Shown piece by piece: positions 45,014 through 59,482 of a DNA stretch of 64,000 nt. Source of the stretch: Cichorium intybus (lineage: Eukaryota; Streptophyta; Magnoliopsida; Asterales; Asteraceae). The notes under the pieces are model-generated. The model did not search any database and was not told the origin of the DNA. It was given only the letters and a program-made list of their open reading frames with translations. Location: contig CM042011.1 of assembly GCA_023525715.1 (NCBI GenBank), forward strand, positions 62,729,854 to 62,793,853, given 5' to 3'. Every line of letters starts with the position of its first letter. The stretch's first letter is position 1. The translations under genes were made by a program, and so were the position numbers.

Positions 45014-47120
45014 TGTAACACCCCAATTTTCACACAATTTTTTTTTTCCAAACTTATATTACAAATATTTAGTCATACAAACCATTTAAGTTTTTACAAA
45101 CGGTGTATCACAAATTTGCATCATAACCACAGTTCAAACCTGTTTATTTTACATTTTTGTACAACAGAAGCTACGGTCCCACACCCAACTCTTCTAACGC
45201 CCTTCCTGCTTACCTGAGTACATAGCATTTTAAAAATAATACGTGAGACATAATGTCTCGTGAGCATTATGGGTTTAGACCCAAAACAGTTTTCCAATAA
45301 TAACATTATTCTTTAAATTTCCAATATTTTATTTCCTATGAGCGCACCCATAGGTATTCCTTGTTTTGTGATGGTACATTCCTACGAGCGCACCCGTAGG
45401 TTTTATACGAGACGCACCCGTATAACTACTTCCCCAATAGCATGAAACGGATTCATCTATCAAGGTAAGACAACTACTTCGCGACGGGAGGTACCATCCC
45501 AGTAGTGTCTTATTGCCACCCCTACCGCAGCAGGCAGTGGTCTTTATCCGGATACTAATCAACTTATCATCATGGGCCAATCACATTATTACTTCACTGT
45601 ATTTCTGATTTTACTTCTTTACACATTATAATCATATTGTTCATAAAATACCTTTAAGTCATAAAACCACTTTGACTCCAAAACATTTTAAATAAAATTC
45701 ATTTTGCTATGTACCAGAAAATCCACATAACACTTACCTCGGTCACCTAGAAGTTACTTAGCTTCGTGGACTCCTTTATCTTTCGCTTGATCAATTCTAT
45801 TAAAACCACCACCTATTATATACAAATATATATTTATACTCAATTCATATATATAATAACCAACTTTACAGCACAAGAGTGCCATACAATGCAACTACGG
45901 GTCATAATTAGACTAAGACTCTCATTATAATAACTTTCTTTAGTTTGTAAATTTTCTCGAAATTCGCGTATTTTTCTACAGTACCCTCGGGAGGTCGTAT
46001 TTCGGTTCCGACAATTTTCTACAAAGTTTTGGACCATAAAGGATTTATGTTTAAAATTTGAGGTCAAACGGACAAGTCTAACCCCAACTTCCAAAATTTC
46101 AAAGCTCAAAACCCTTCTTAGTACATTACACGGTCGTGTAATATTTTCTTTGAAAATTACACGGCCGTGTAATTTTCCTGGCTGATTTACCCTTTCAAAA
46201 CATTACACGGTCGTGTAATGTTGCCCTTGCAGATTACACGGCCGTGTAATTCTGCTGGGCTGTTTTCGGGTCCGATTTTCGTTATGCAGCCCCCTGTTTT
46301 CGCATATTAAGCTCTTATTTCACCACTTAATTGTTAGGGGATTATTCCAAGACATAAACCTTCGGTTTATATCAAGTTTTAGCTTGTAGAAATTGTAATT
46401 TCTCAACAATTTCATAACAAAACCGTTTTTAACATTTTGCACCAAAAATACAAAATTTTGAAATTAATCACTTAGGATTGTCTTAATACATCCTAAATGA
46501 TCCTTTGAGCCTAACAAAACTCTAAGAATCAGTTTTAGTCTCACAAACCCATTTCTAGGGTTCTTGAGCTCAAAATTCGATTCCATGAATTTAACCACAA
46601 TTTATGGTTAGAAATTCATTTCTTGTGATGATTTGAGATGAATGAGACATATGAATTCGTTGGATTGCTCTCATCTTCAAATTTCAGTTTAGAAACTATC
46701 TACCATAACTTGAATATATGAGTTTATATTATAGAAACTTACCTTACAAACTTGAAACCACCCAATTCCAAGTAAAATCTTCAATCTTTGATGCTAATTT
46801 TCGTGAGCCTTCAAGCCTCCCGTGTTTCTCCAGCTCCCTCTCTCTCGAACTCTCTGAAATGTTCTGGAGGATTATGGGAGATTCTTCTCCTATGTATAGT
46901 TCCAACATTTGCAATTTACCCCCTTCAATTCTACTTCTCACACTTTGGCACTAAAAACATGTTTTTTATTACATAAGGTCTCACTACTTTACTTAATTAT
47001 TCCATTACACAAATTATTTTTACACCAAGGTCCAAGACATGGCAAAAAGACCAATTTGCCCTTTTTCCACAATTACACGATTATTATATATTTTACTACA
47101 AATTTTCATGGGTTCTTACA
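45014..47120 (-). repeat. 3' LTR of the chromovirus-like element
   Basis: Same length as its partner. It contains four near-identical palindromes around 46125..46250. Short ORFs inside (for example 46718..46954) are repeated in the other LTR and are not genes. Confidence 0.96.
46125..46250. repeat. Four TTACACGG(C/T)CGTGTAA palindromes in the 3' LTR
   Basis: The copies lie at 46125..46142, 46153..46176, 46201..46220 and 46233..46250. Two have a central GGCC and are perfect palindromes, one extending to 24 bp. The other two have GGTC and one central mismatch. The same four occur in the other LTR at 53239..53364. Confidence 0.97.
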
Positions 47121-47137
47121 ACCTCTCCCCTTAAGAG
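47121..47137 (-). other. Polypurine tract of the chromovirus-like element
   Basis: The minus strand reads CTTAAGGGGAGAGGT immediately before the 3' LTR, the normal priming site for plus-strand DNA synthesis. Confidence 0.8.
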
Positions 47138-48676
47138 GATTCCGTCCTCGGAATCTTCTCGTAATTCGTAAAATTCGGGTATCTTTTCTTCATGTCTTCC
47201 AAAGTCTCCCAAGTTAAATCTGAACCCGACGAGTGCTTCCATTTGACCAAAACTAGATCAATTTCTTTATTCCTCAGCTTTTTGGTTCTCACTTCCAACA
47301 TCGCTTCTGGTTCTTCTATCAGCTTATTCGGGGCCTCTACTTTTAAGTCTTCTAACGGGATAACAAGTTCACTCTTCCCAAAATACTTTTTCAAATAGCA
47401 CACATGGAACGTATCATGTATACCACTTAGTTCACTTGGTAACTCTAACTTGAAAGCTTGTTCGCCAATTCTTTTTAAGATCTTGAAAGGTCCAATGTAT
47501 CTTGGACTCAGTTTACCCCTCTTTCCAAATCTTACCACACCTTTCCACGGTGATACTTTGAGCATTACCAGATCACCTTCTTTTAAATCGTAAGGTCTCT
47601 TCTTCAAGTCTGCATAACTCTTCTGCCTATCTTGAGCAGCTTTCATATTAGCTTGAATTATTTTGATCTTTTCGTTTGTTATCCGTACAATTTCTGGCCC
47701 CGTTATTTTAGTCTCCCCTGCTTCCAACCAACACAAAGGGGTTCTACACTTTCTGCCATATAGGGCTTCGAATGGTGGCATTCCAATACTGGAATGATAA
47801 TTGTTGTTATAAGAAAACTCTACCAATGGCAAGTGTTCGTCCCAATTTCCACCAAAATCTAAAGCACACGATCGTAGCATATCTTCTACGGTCTGAATAG
47901 TTCGTTCACTTTGCCCGTCTGTCTGGGGATGATAGGTTGTACTCATTTTTATTTTTGTCCCCATTCGTTCTTGTAGTGCCTCCCACAATTTTGAGGTAAA
48001 TCGTGGGTCTCTATCAGACACAATAGACAAGGGAGCTCCATGAAGTCTTATAACTTCATCCTTGTATATCTGCGCCAATGTTTCCAATTCTGCATTTTCT
48101 TTAATTGCCAAAAAACATTGCACTCTTGGTCAAGCGGTCAACAATGACCCATATGCAATTATGACCTCTTCTAGTTCTTGGCAACCCAACTATAAAATCC
48201 ATGGTTATGTCTTCCCATTTTCCCGCTGGAATTTGCAGTGGTTGAGTATTTCCATACGGGGCTTGGTGTTCCGCCTTCACCTGTGCACAGGTTGCACATT
48301 TAGAAATATATTTGACAATTCTTTTCTTCATTCCCGGCCACCAGTACTGTTCTTTGAGATCCCGATAAGTTTTTGTGCTCCCGGATGAATGGAATATTTT
48401 GACTTATGGGATTCTTCTAGAATCAACTTTCGGATTCCACCTGCTTTTGGTACCCATACGCGGTTTTTGACTGTCTTCAATCCTTGCGTATTTTCTCCAA
48501 ATACCAAATCCTTTCCCAGATTTTCTTTCTTTAAGTTACCTCTCTCTAATACTTGCTTTTGCGTGTCTTTAATTCTTTCTATTAGGCCTGATTTCAATTC
48601 GATCTTCATCAACCTCTCTTGACTTTTCTTTTCGTGAAACTTTCTGCTTAACGCGTCTGCTACCACATTTTGCTTT
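47131..48676 (-). pseudogene. Chromovirus-like integrase and chromodomain-like tail
   Basis: Three frames must be joined. A one-base insertion near 48673 (after YHPGKA) shifts into NVVADALSRKFHEKK. A one-base loss near 48385 (within SIHPG) precedes MKKRIVKYISKCATCAQ. A third shift near 48110 precedes FLAIKENAELETLAQIYKDE. The catalytic D (MDFIVGLP), D (LSIVSDRDPRFTSK) and E (QTDGQSERTIQ) are present. The C-terminus has GDLVMLKVSPWKGVVRFGKR, HDTFHVCYLKKY and a chromodomain-like LVLVKWKHSSGSDLTWETLE. In chromoviruses that tail guides insertion to heterochromatin. Confidence 0.93.
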
Positions 48677-49321
48677 CCCAGGGTGATAGGCGATTTCACA
48701 ATCATAATCATTTATTAATTCCAGCCACCTACTTTGCCTCATGTTGAGTTCCTTCTGTGAGAATACATACTGCAAGCTTTTGTGATCCGTGTACAAAGTA
48801 CATTTCGTTCCGTACAAATAATGCCTCCAAATTTTTAGTGCAAATACAATTGCTGCCAGTTCTAAATCATGCGTTGCATATCTTGTTTCTGGTTCTTTTA
48901 ATTGGCGAGAAGCGTACGCGATCACTTTCCCCCGTTGCATTAGTACACAACCCAACCCTCTGTTCGAGGCATCACTATACACCACGAAATCTCCAGTTCC
49001 CTCTGGCAAGGTAAGAACCGGTGCATTACATAGCTTTTCTTTCAATGTTCCAAACGCTTTCTCCTGTTCCGCCCCCCATTCAAATTTTACCCCTTTTCTT
49101 GTCAGCTTCGTAAGAGGTACGGCAATTTGTGAAAAATCTTGGATGAATCGTCGGTAGTACCCGGCTAGTCCAAGAAAACTTTTCACTTCTGTCGGGGTCT
49201 TTGGAATCTCCCATTTCATCACTGCTTCCACCTTTGCTGGATCTACTTTAACCCCTTGGATTGAGACGACGTGTCCAAGGAATTGCACCTCCCTCAGCCA
49301 AAATTCGCACTTCGAAAGTTA
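48569..49321 (-). pseudogene. Chromovirus-like RT C-terminus and RNase H
   Basis: Same frame as the upstream gag-RT block, from which it is separated by one TAA where a lysine codon of LYAKLSKCEFW is expected. It reads SKCEFWLREVQFLGHVVS, then the RNase H with SDASNRGLGCVLMQRGKV, ETRYATHDLELAAIVFALK and YTDHKSLQYVFSQ, so the acidic triad is intact. It ends in a shifted tail at the insertion near 48673. Confidence 0.93.
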
Positions 49322-51712
49322 CGCATATAATTTCTCTTTCTTTAAAACTTCCAGTACTGTTCTCAGATGATTCTTGTGTTCTTCTGCATTCTTCGAGTAA
49401 ATAAGAATGTCATCAATAAAGACGATAACAAACTTATCAAGGAATGGTTTGCACACCCTGTTCATCAAATCCATGAAAATTGCCGGGGCATTGGTCAAAC
49501 CAAAAGGCATGACCAGGAATTCATAATGCCCGTAGCGAGTGCGGAAAGCAGTCTTCTCAATATCTTCGTTTCTCACGCGCACCTGGTGATAACCAGATCG
49601 AAGGTCAATCTTAGAGAAATAGTCAGCGCCTTGCAACTGATCAAACAGATCGTCTATACGTGGTAGCGGATAACGATTCTTGATGGTAATTTTATTGAGC
49701 TCGCGGTAGTCAATACACATTCGCATCGTGCCATCCTTCTTTTTGACGAACAGCACTGGTGCACCCCAAGGCGACACACTGGGGCGTATGAAGCCTTTAT
49801 CGAGCAATTCTTGTAATTGTGACATCAACTCCCGCATTTCGGTCGGGGCCAAATGGTATGGAGCACGGGCGATAGGAGAAGCTCCAGGTACAAGATCAAT
49901 TCGGAATTCAACTTGTCTCTCAGGTGGTAAACCGGTTAGATCGTCTGGAAATACCTCAGGGTATTCTCTCACAACATCGATGTCATTTACTGTTTTCTTT
50001 GCTTTATCCTCCATCATTACATACGCCACATAGGATGAACATCCTTTCACCAAACATCTTCTAACTTTTGCTGCACTAATCAAACTTGACATCCTCTTGG
50101 GTTTTTCACCATAAACATACACCTTGCTACCATCCGGAATTTTCACCGACACTATCTTCTTTCCACATGCAATTTTTGCATCGTTGTCCCCAAGCCAATC
50201 CATACCAATGACAACATCAAAAGTCTTCACTCCAATTGGAAGAAGGTTCAACAAGAATTTCCGGTCATCTATGCTGAGTTCGCAACCACGGTATACATGT
50301 TTTATCTCCACCTTCTTACCACTCGCCAGTTCAACCTCACATACATGATCTAATGGTTCTAACGGTACATTGAATTTCTGACCAAACTCGTAAGACACAA
50401 ATGAACACGTGGCACCAGAATCAAATAATACGTAAGCAGGTATCTGGTTAATTAATAAGGTACCTGAGACCACGTCTTGCGTCTCTTTTGCTTCTTCCCG
50501 GGTGAGCTGGAAGGCGCGAGTCTTCACTTTTTGAGGCTCCGTCTTTTTCTGCGCAGTTGATACCATTGTCTCGCCACCCTTCTTTGGACAGTTGAAACTA
50601 TAGTGCCCCTTTTCATGACATGAGAAACACTCGACTTCACTGAGCTTCGGATAAGTACATTCCCTAGCCTTGTGACCGGTTCTCCCACAGTTAAAGCAGG
50701 CTGTGCTTCCCGTCTTGCATTCACCCATATGCTCTTTCCCACACTTATCACACGTCTTCCGACTGCCCTGTTTGCTTGACATCACCACCGACTTCCCCTT
50801 CTTATTCCAACTACTGCTCCCGCCACTGAATTTACGTTTATCACCAGAGACTTGCCTCTCCATTGTTCTTCTCTTCCACACATCCTCCACATTTCTTGCC
50901 GCTACAAATGCTTCATCCATAGTTACCGCCCGTTTCACTTCCAATTCATACTCCCAGGGTAGGCCTTTCACGTAACGGTTGATACGTGCCCGCTCCGTAT
51001 TGTAAATATTGCCCACAAATGGTAACATATCGCTGAACTTTTTGGTGTACTCAGCAATGGTCAAACTACCCTTCTTTAGTGTAAGGAACTCATCTTCAAG
51101 CTTTTCTATGTCCCGAAGGGGACAATATTTGTTCTTTAAGCGGGTAGTGAATTCGGTCCACGACCATTTATAAATTACATCTTTTCCAACCAGCTCGTAT
51201 AAGGTATTCCACCAGACTAACGCATCATCTTTCAACATTCGGGAGGCATAATAAACCTTATCTTTCTCACGGCATTTGCTGACCTCCAATACTTGCTCCG
51301 TTTCCCGTATCCATCGCATCGTAACTTTGGGTTCAAAGCTACCATAATATTCCGTCGGTTTACATGCCAAAAAGGTTTTGAAGGAACGTCCCTTCTTGTC
51401 TTCTGTCCCCACACTATCCTTTTCTGTAACCGAATCTCCGTTAGTGGGTCTCCAAGAGGCATCATCCGCTGAAGGATTAGGATGTAGGTCCCCCAGCCGT
51501 GTATTCAGCATTTGACGCATATCTTCCCACATTTCTGTCTTTAGATTGCTAATAAGGTTTTGTATAGCCTCCAAAGTCACAAGTGGAGGTTGCGGTATTG
51601 GGTTTGGCATATCACCCATATTGTCCGCATCGTTGACGGGAATACTCCCACGAGATGGAGTATGACTGGCTGTCCGTCCCCCACTTGAAAGGCTATGATC
51701 ACCGCTCACCAT
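49319..51712 (-). pseudogene. Chromovirus-like gag, protease and RT N-terminus
   Basis: A 797-codon open frame from ATG 51712. Residues about 115..290 are the gag core (KTFLACKPTEYYGSFEPKV, then LKNKYCPLRDIEKLEDEFL). Three knuckles follow: CDKCGKEHMGEC, CFNCGRTGHKAREC and CFSCHEKGHYSFNC. The protease active site is YVLFDSGATCSFVS. The RT has PVLFVKKKDGTMRMCIDYRE, LNKITIKNRYPLPRIDDL, KTAFRTRYGHYEFLVMPFGL and the catalytic FIDDILIYSK. The frame ends at the stop inside LYA(K)LSKCEF. The start lies about 400 bp from the primer-binding site. Confidence 0.95.
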
Positions 51713-52106
51713 TTACTATATAAAATAATAAAATTCACTTTTGTTATTCCGCATAAATATATTTATCAATATATATCCGAAAGCTGTAACATGTGATCTT
51801 CCTATGGAACCTGTGTCCCTAAGTATCTATCTACTAATTTCCACAGCCAAATTCCTCAAGCTCCCTCGTGACTTCACCATTTCCAAGGCATATCCTGTGG
51901 TTACAATAATAGGGGCCCAATATTATTTTAACCACCTATATACTTTGGCTCTGATGTTATCACAAGATCTCCTGATTCCTTGGTTTCTGTGGATTCCAAC
52001 ATTATAATTTACCGACTCTACCCCGTTAGTTAGTACCTAGTACTACTACTTATTATTAGTCCACTAGTTTAAGCCTAGGATGGTTACCCAACCTAATTCG
52101 CTTAAA

Positions 52107-52123
52107 CCATGGCTCTGATACCA
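52107..52123 (-). other. Primer-binding site (initiator tRNA-Met type)
   Basis: The minus strand reads TGGTATCAGAGCCATGG just inside the 5' LTR, complementary to the 3' end of plant initiator tRNA-Met. Confidence 0.92.
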
Positions 52124-52126
52124 AAT

Positions 52127-54233
52127 TGTAACACCCCAATTTTCACACAAATTTTTTTTTTCCAAACTTATATTACAAATATTTAGTCATACAAACCATT
52201 TAAGTTTTTACAAACGGGGTATCACAAATTTGCATCATAACCACAATTCAAACCTGTTTATTTTACATTTTTGTACAACAGAAGCTACGGTCCCACAACC
52301 GACTCTTCTAACGCCCTTCCTGCTTACCTGAGTACATAGCATTTTAAAAATAATACGTGAGACATAATGTCTCGTGAGCATTATGGGTTTAGACCCAAAA
52401 CAGTTTTCCAATAATAACATTATTCTTTAAATTTCCAATATTTTATTTCCTATGAGCGCACCCATAGGTATTCCTTGTTTTGTGATGGTACATTCCTACG
52501 AGCGCACCCGTAGGTTTTATACGAGACGCACCCGTATAACTACTTCCCCAATAGCATGAAACGGATTCATCTATCAAGGTAAGACAACTACTTCGCGACG
52601 GGAGGTACCATCCCAGTAGTGTCTTATTGCCACCCCTACCGCAGCAGGCAGTGGTCTTTATCCGGGTACTAATCAACTTATCATCATGGGCCAATCACAT
52701 TATTACTTCACTGTATTTCTGATTTTACTTCTTTACACATTATAATCATATTGTTCATAAAATACCTTTAAGTCATAAAACCACTTTGACTCCAAAACAT
52801 TTTAAATAAAATTCATTTTGCTATGTACCAGAAAATCCACATAACACTCACCTCGGTCACCTAGAAGTTACTTAGCTTCGTGAACTCCTTTATCTTTCGC
52901 TTGATCAATTCTATTAAAACCACCACCTATTATATACAAATATATATTTATACTCAATTCATATATATAATAACCAACTTTACAGCACAAGAGTGCCATA
53001 CAATGCAACTACGAGTCATAATTAGACTAAGACTCTCATTATAATAACTTTCTTTAGTTTGTAAATTTTCCCGAAATTCACGTATTTTTCTACAGTACCC
53101 TCGGGAGGTCGTATTTCGGTTCCGACAATTTTCTACAAAGTTTTGGACCATAAAGGACTTATGTTTAAAATTTGAGGTCAAACGGACAAGTCTAACCCTA
53201 ACTTCCAAAATTTCAAAGCTCAAAACCCTTCTTAGTACATTACACGGTCGTGTAATATTTTCTTTGAAAATTACACGGCCGTGTAATTTTCCTGGCTGAT
53301 TTACCCTTTCAAAACATTACACGGTCGTGTAATGTTGCCCTTGCAGATTACACGGCCGTGTAATTCTGCTGGGCTGTTTTCGGGTCCGATTTTCGTTATG
53401 CAGCCCCCTGTTTTCACGTATTAAGCTCTTATTTCACCACTTAATTGTTAGGGGATCATTCCAAGACATAAACCTTCAATTTTTATCAAGTTTTAGCTTG
53501 TAGAAATTGTAATTTCTCAACAATTTCATAACAAACCCGTTTTTAACATTTTGCACCAAAAATACAAATTTTTGAAATTAATCACTTAGGATTGTCTTAA
53601 TACATCCTAAATGATCCTTTGAGCCTAACAAAACTCTAAGAATCAGTTTTAGTCTCACAAACCCATTTCTAGGGTTCTTGAGCTCAAAATTCGATTCCAT
53701 GAATTTAACCACAATTTATGGTTAGAAATTCATTTCTTGTGATGATTTGAGCTGAATGAGACATATGAATTCGTTGGATTGCTCTCATCTTCAAATTTCA
53801 GTTTAGAAACTATCTACCATAACTTGAATATATGAGTTTATTTTATAGAAACTTACCTTACAAACTTGAAACCACCCAATTCCAAGTAAAATCTTCAATC
53901 TTTGATGCTAATTTTCGTGAGCCTTCAAGCCTCCCGTGTTTCTCCAGCTCCCTCTCTCTCGAACTCTCTGAAATGTTCTGGAGGATTATGGGAGATTCTT
54001 CTCCTATGTATAATTCCAACATTTGCAATTTACCCCCTTCAGTTCTACTTCTCACACTTTGGCACTAAAAACATGTTTTTATTACATAAGGTCTCACTAC
54101 TTTACTTAATTATTCCATTACACAAATTATTTTTACACCAAGGTCCAAGACATGGCAAAAAGACCAATTTGCCCTTTTTCCACAATTACACGATTATTAT
54201 ACATTTTACTACAAATTTTCATGGGTTCTTACA
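52127..54233 (-). repeat. 5' LTR of the chromovirus-like element
   Basis: Partner of 45014..47120 and the same length. Transcription of the element would start here and run toward lower coordinates. Confidence 0.96.
53239..53364. repeat. Four TTACACGG(C/T)CGTGTAA palindromes in the 5' LTR
   Basis: Identical set to that in the other LTR, beginning at 53239, 53267, 53315 and 53347. Their position upstream of the probable transcription start makes a regulatory role plausible but unproven. Confidence 0.97.
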
Positions 54234-57640
<3,407 letters not shown>

Positions 57641-57854
57641 AAATAATAAAATAGATCATAGTACTATATTGGAGAAAAAAATTCGAAAAAAAACTTTTGG
57701 ATAATTAATTTTTTTTTTATAATGAAACAATGATCCACAAAATAAAAAAATTTGTGGATCATTGCTGTTTTTCAATGATCAAAAAAAAAAATTCCAATTT
57801 TTTTTTATAATGATATAGTAATATTCTCGATTTTATGATTTGTATTTTTTTTAT
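57641..57854. other. Unassigned AT-rich region
   Basis: A-rich and T-rich tracts only. One small hairpin of AATGATCCACAAA with TTTGTGGATCATT is visible around 57729..57765. Confidence 0.4.
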
Positions 57855-58076
<222 letters not shown>

Positions 58077-58389
58077 GATCAAATGTGGATTACAAGTATT
58101 GTGTGAATGTATGACTAAATATGGAGCGTCTGATTGAAATGATCTACGGTCTTAGATTCAGGGGCTTTAACGTAAATATATAAAACTTAATTAATTAGTT
58201 TTTATAATTAAACCCCTGAAAAGGGTATTTTAGTCTATTAATCAAGATTCAAAAAAGGAATATAATTTATTATCTCCTAAATTGGTGGGATTAATTAATT
58301 ATCTTATTATATTAATTTAAAAAAAAAGTAAAAAAGTTTCATATTACGGTGAACAAATATCGTCATTCGTTTATTCTAAAAAAACACGA

Positions 58390-58700
58390 TTTCATTCTTA
58401 AAGAATATTAGAAGCATTCTTATAACGTAAAACAACCATTTTTATAACACAACCAACAATATATACAAATATTTGTGAAGAATATATATAATATTTTATA
58501 CATGAATATACAATATTCTTGAAGAATATACACAACATTTTATACTTAAACACAAGAAAAAATTCTTGAACCATCAATATCTCTTTTTTCAGTCTTCATT
58601 CTTAAAGAATGTTCTAGTTTGAGCCTTTCATTCTTAAAGAATACCCTTAATATATGTTGGTTCTAGTCTTCATTCTTAAAGAATGTTCTAGTCTTTCAAA
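58390..58700. repeat. Cluster of ATTCTTNAAGAAT palindromes
   Basis: The word ATTCTTAAAGAAT occurs at about 58393, 58608, 58639 and 58671, and ATTCTTGAAGAAT at about 58510, with partial forms between them. The TTC/GAA spacing resembles heat-shock elements but the repeats may simply be duplicated local sequence. Confidence 0.7.
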
Positions 58701-58986
58701 TACCACATGTGGATCTTCAACGCCTGTAATCACAAAATGACTATAAAATAAGAATGAATTCTCTACGCATATTCCAATATCAATTACTTTTATCCACCCA
58801 ATAAACTAAATAAAATCTTACAAAAAACCAATCAGTTCACTGATGCAATTTAGCAAACACTTGGTGGGCAATCTAAATTGCTTTCAACAAAACATTAAAA
58901 TTGTTGAAATTTTTAGAATTGGCATATAACTTACTTTTTACAAATTATAATGTTTATTTTGACATTCTAGCAAAATGAAAGGATAT

Positions 58987-59132
58987 GTGGAAACAAGAAA
59001 AGCACACATGTATGACTAAAAAAAGTCCACCACAGATTCTAAAACCCAAAAATGTGATACATGGGAACAAGAAAAGCCACACATGTATGACTAGAAAAGT
59101 CCACCACATATCCTAAAACCCTAAAACGTGAT
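58987..59132. repeat. 73-bp tandem duplication
   Basis: AACAAGAAAAGC(C)ACACATG followed by TATGACTA, AAAAGTCCACCACA and CTAAAACCC occurs twice, 73 bp apart, with several substitutions. Confidence 0.85.
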
Positions 59133-59482
59133 CGGAGCCGTTGGGAATTTTATCAAAAAGGTGAAGTGCAGTTTTCCTAGATTATGGATCTAGGTCAATT
59201 AATGCAAACAGAAGCACGAAAGACCGGCCACGAGGTTAGCCGATCTGGGAATTAACTTTCGGTTGTTTGTAATTTTGTAATATACAACATTACAACTCAT
59301 CAACACTTGTCAAGATTTTTTGCGTGAGAATTAAAAAATAAATGATTTACCTTCATTGACGTAAGGGATGAACAATTTTAACGTCCAAATAACTTCTTCT
59401 TCAGAACAACACGTTGTTTTTCATCCGTAACATTATTTGTTTCTACTACACCCCTGTTTGTTTTAGAACATCAAAATCAATA

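Larger units (their letters stand above)
45014..54233 (-). mobile_element. Complete Ty3 chromovirus-like LTR retrotransposon (minus strand)
   Basis: Two 2107-bp LTRs (45014..47120 and 52127..54233) start TGTAACACCCC and end GGGTTCTTACA. The target duplication TAATG flanks both (45009..45013 and 54234..54238). A tRNA-iMet-type primer-binding site and a polypurine tract sit where expected. The two LTRs differ at about 25-30 sites by eye (about 1.3%), so the insertion is recent. The polyprotein order is gag, protease, RT, RNase H, integrase, chromodomain-like tail, which is a chromovirus; Tekay/Del is my best guess from the long LTR. One stop and three frameshifts break it. Confidence 0.95.

Noticed and set aside
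45121..47217. Several small ORFs between 45121 and 47217, repeated at 52235..54243
   Set aside because: They occur in both LTRs of one element and have no domain.
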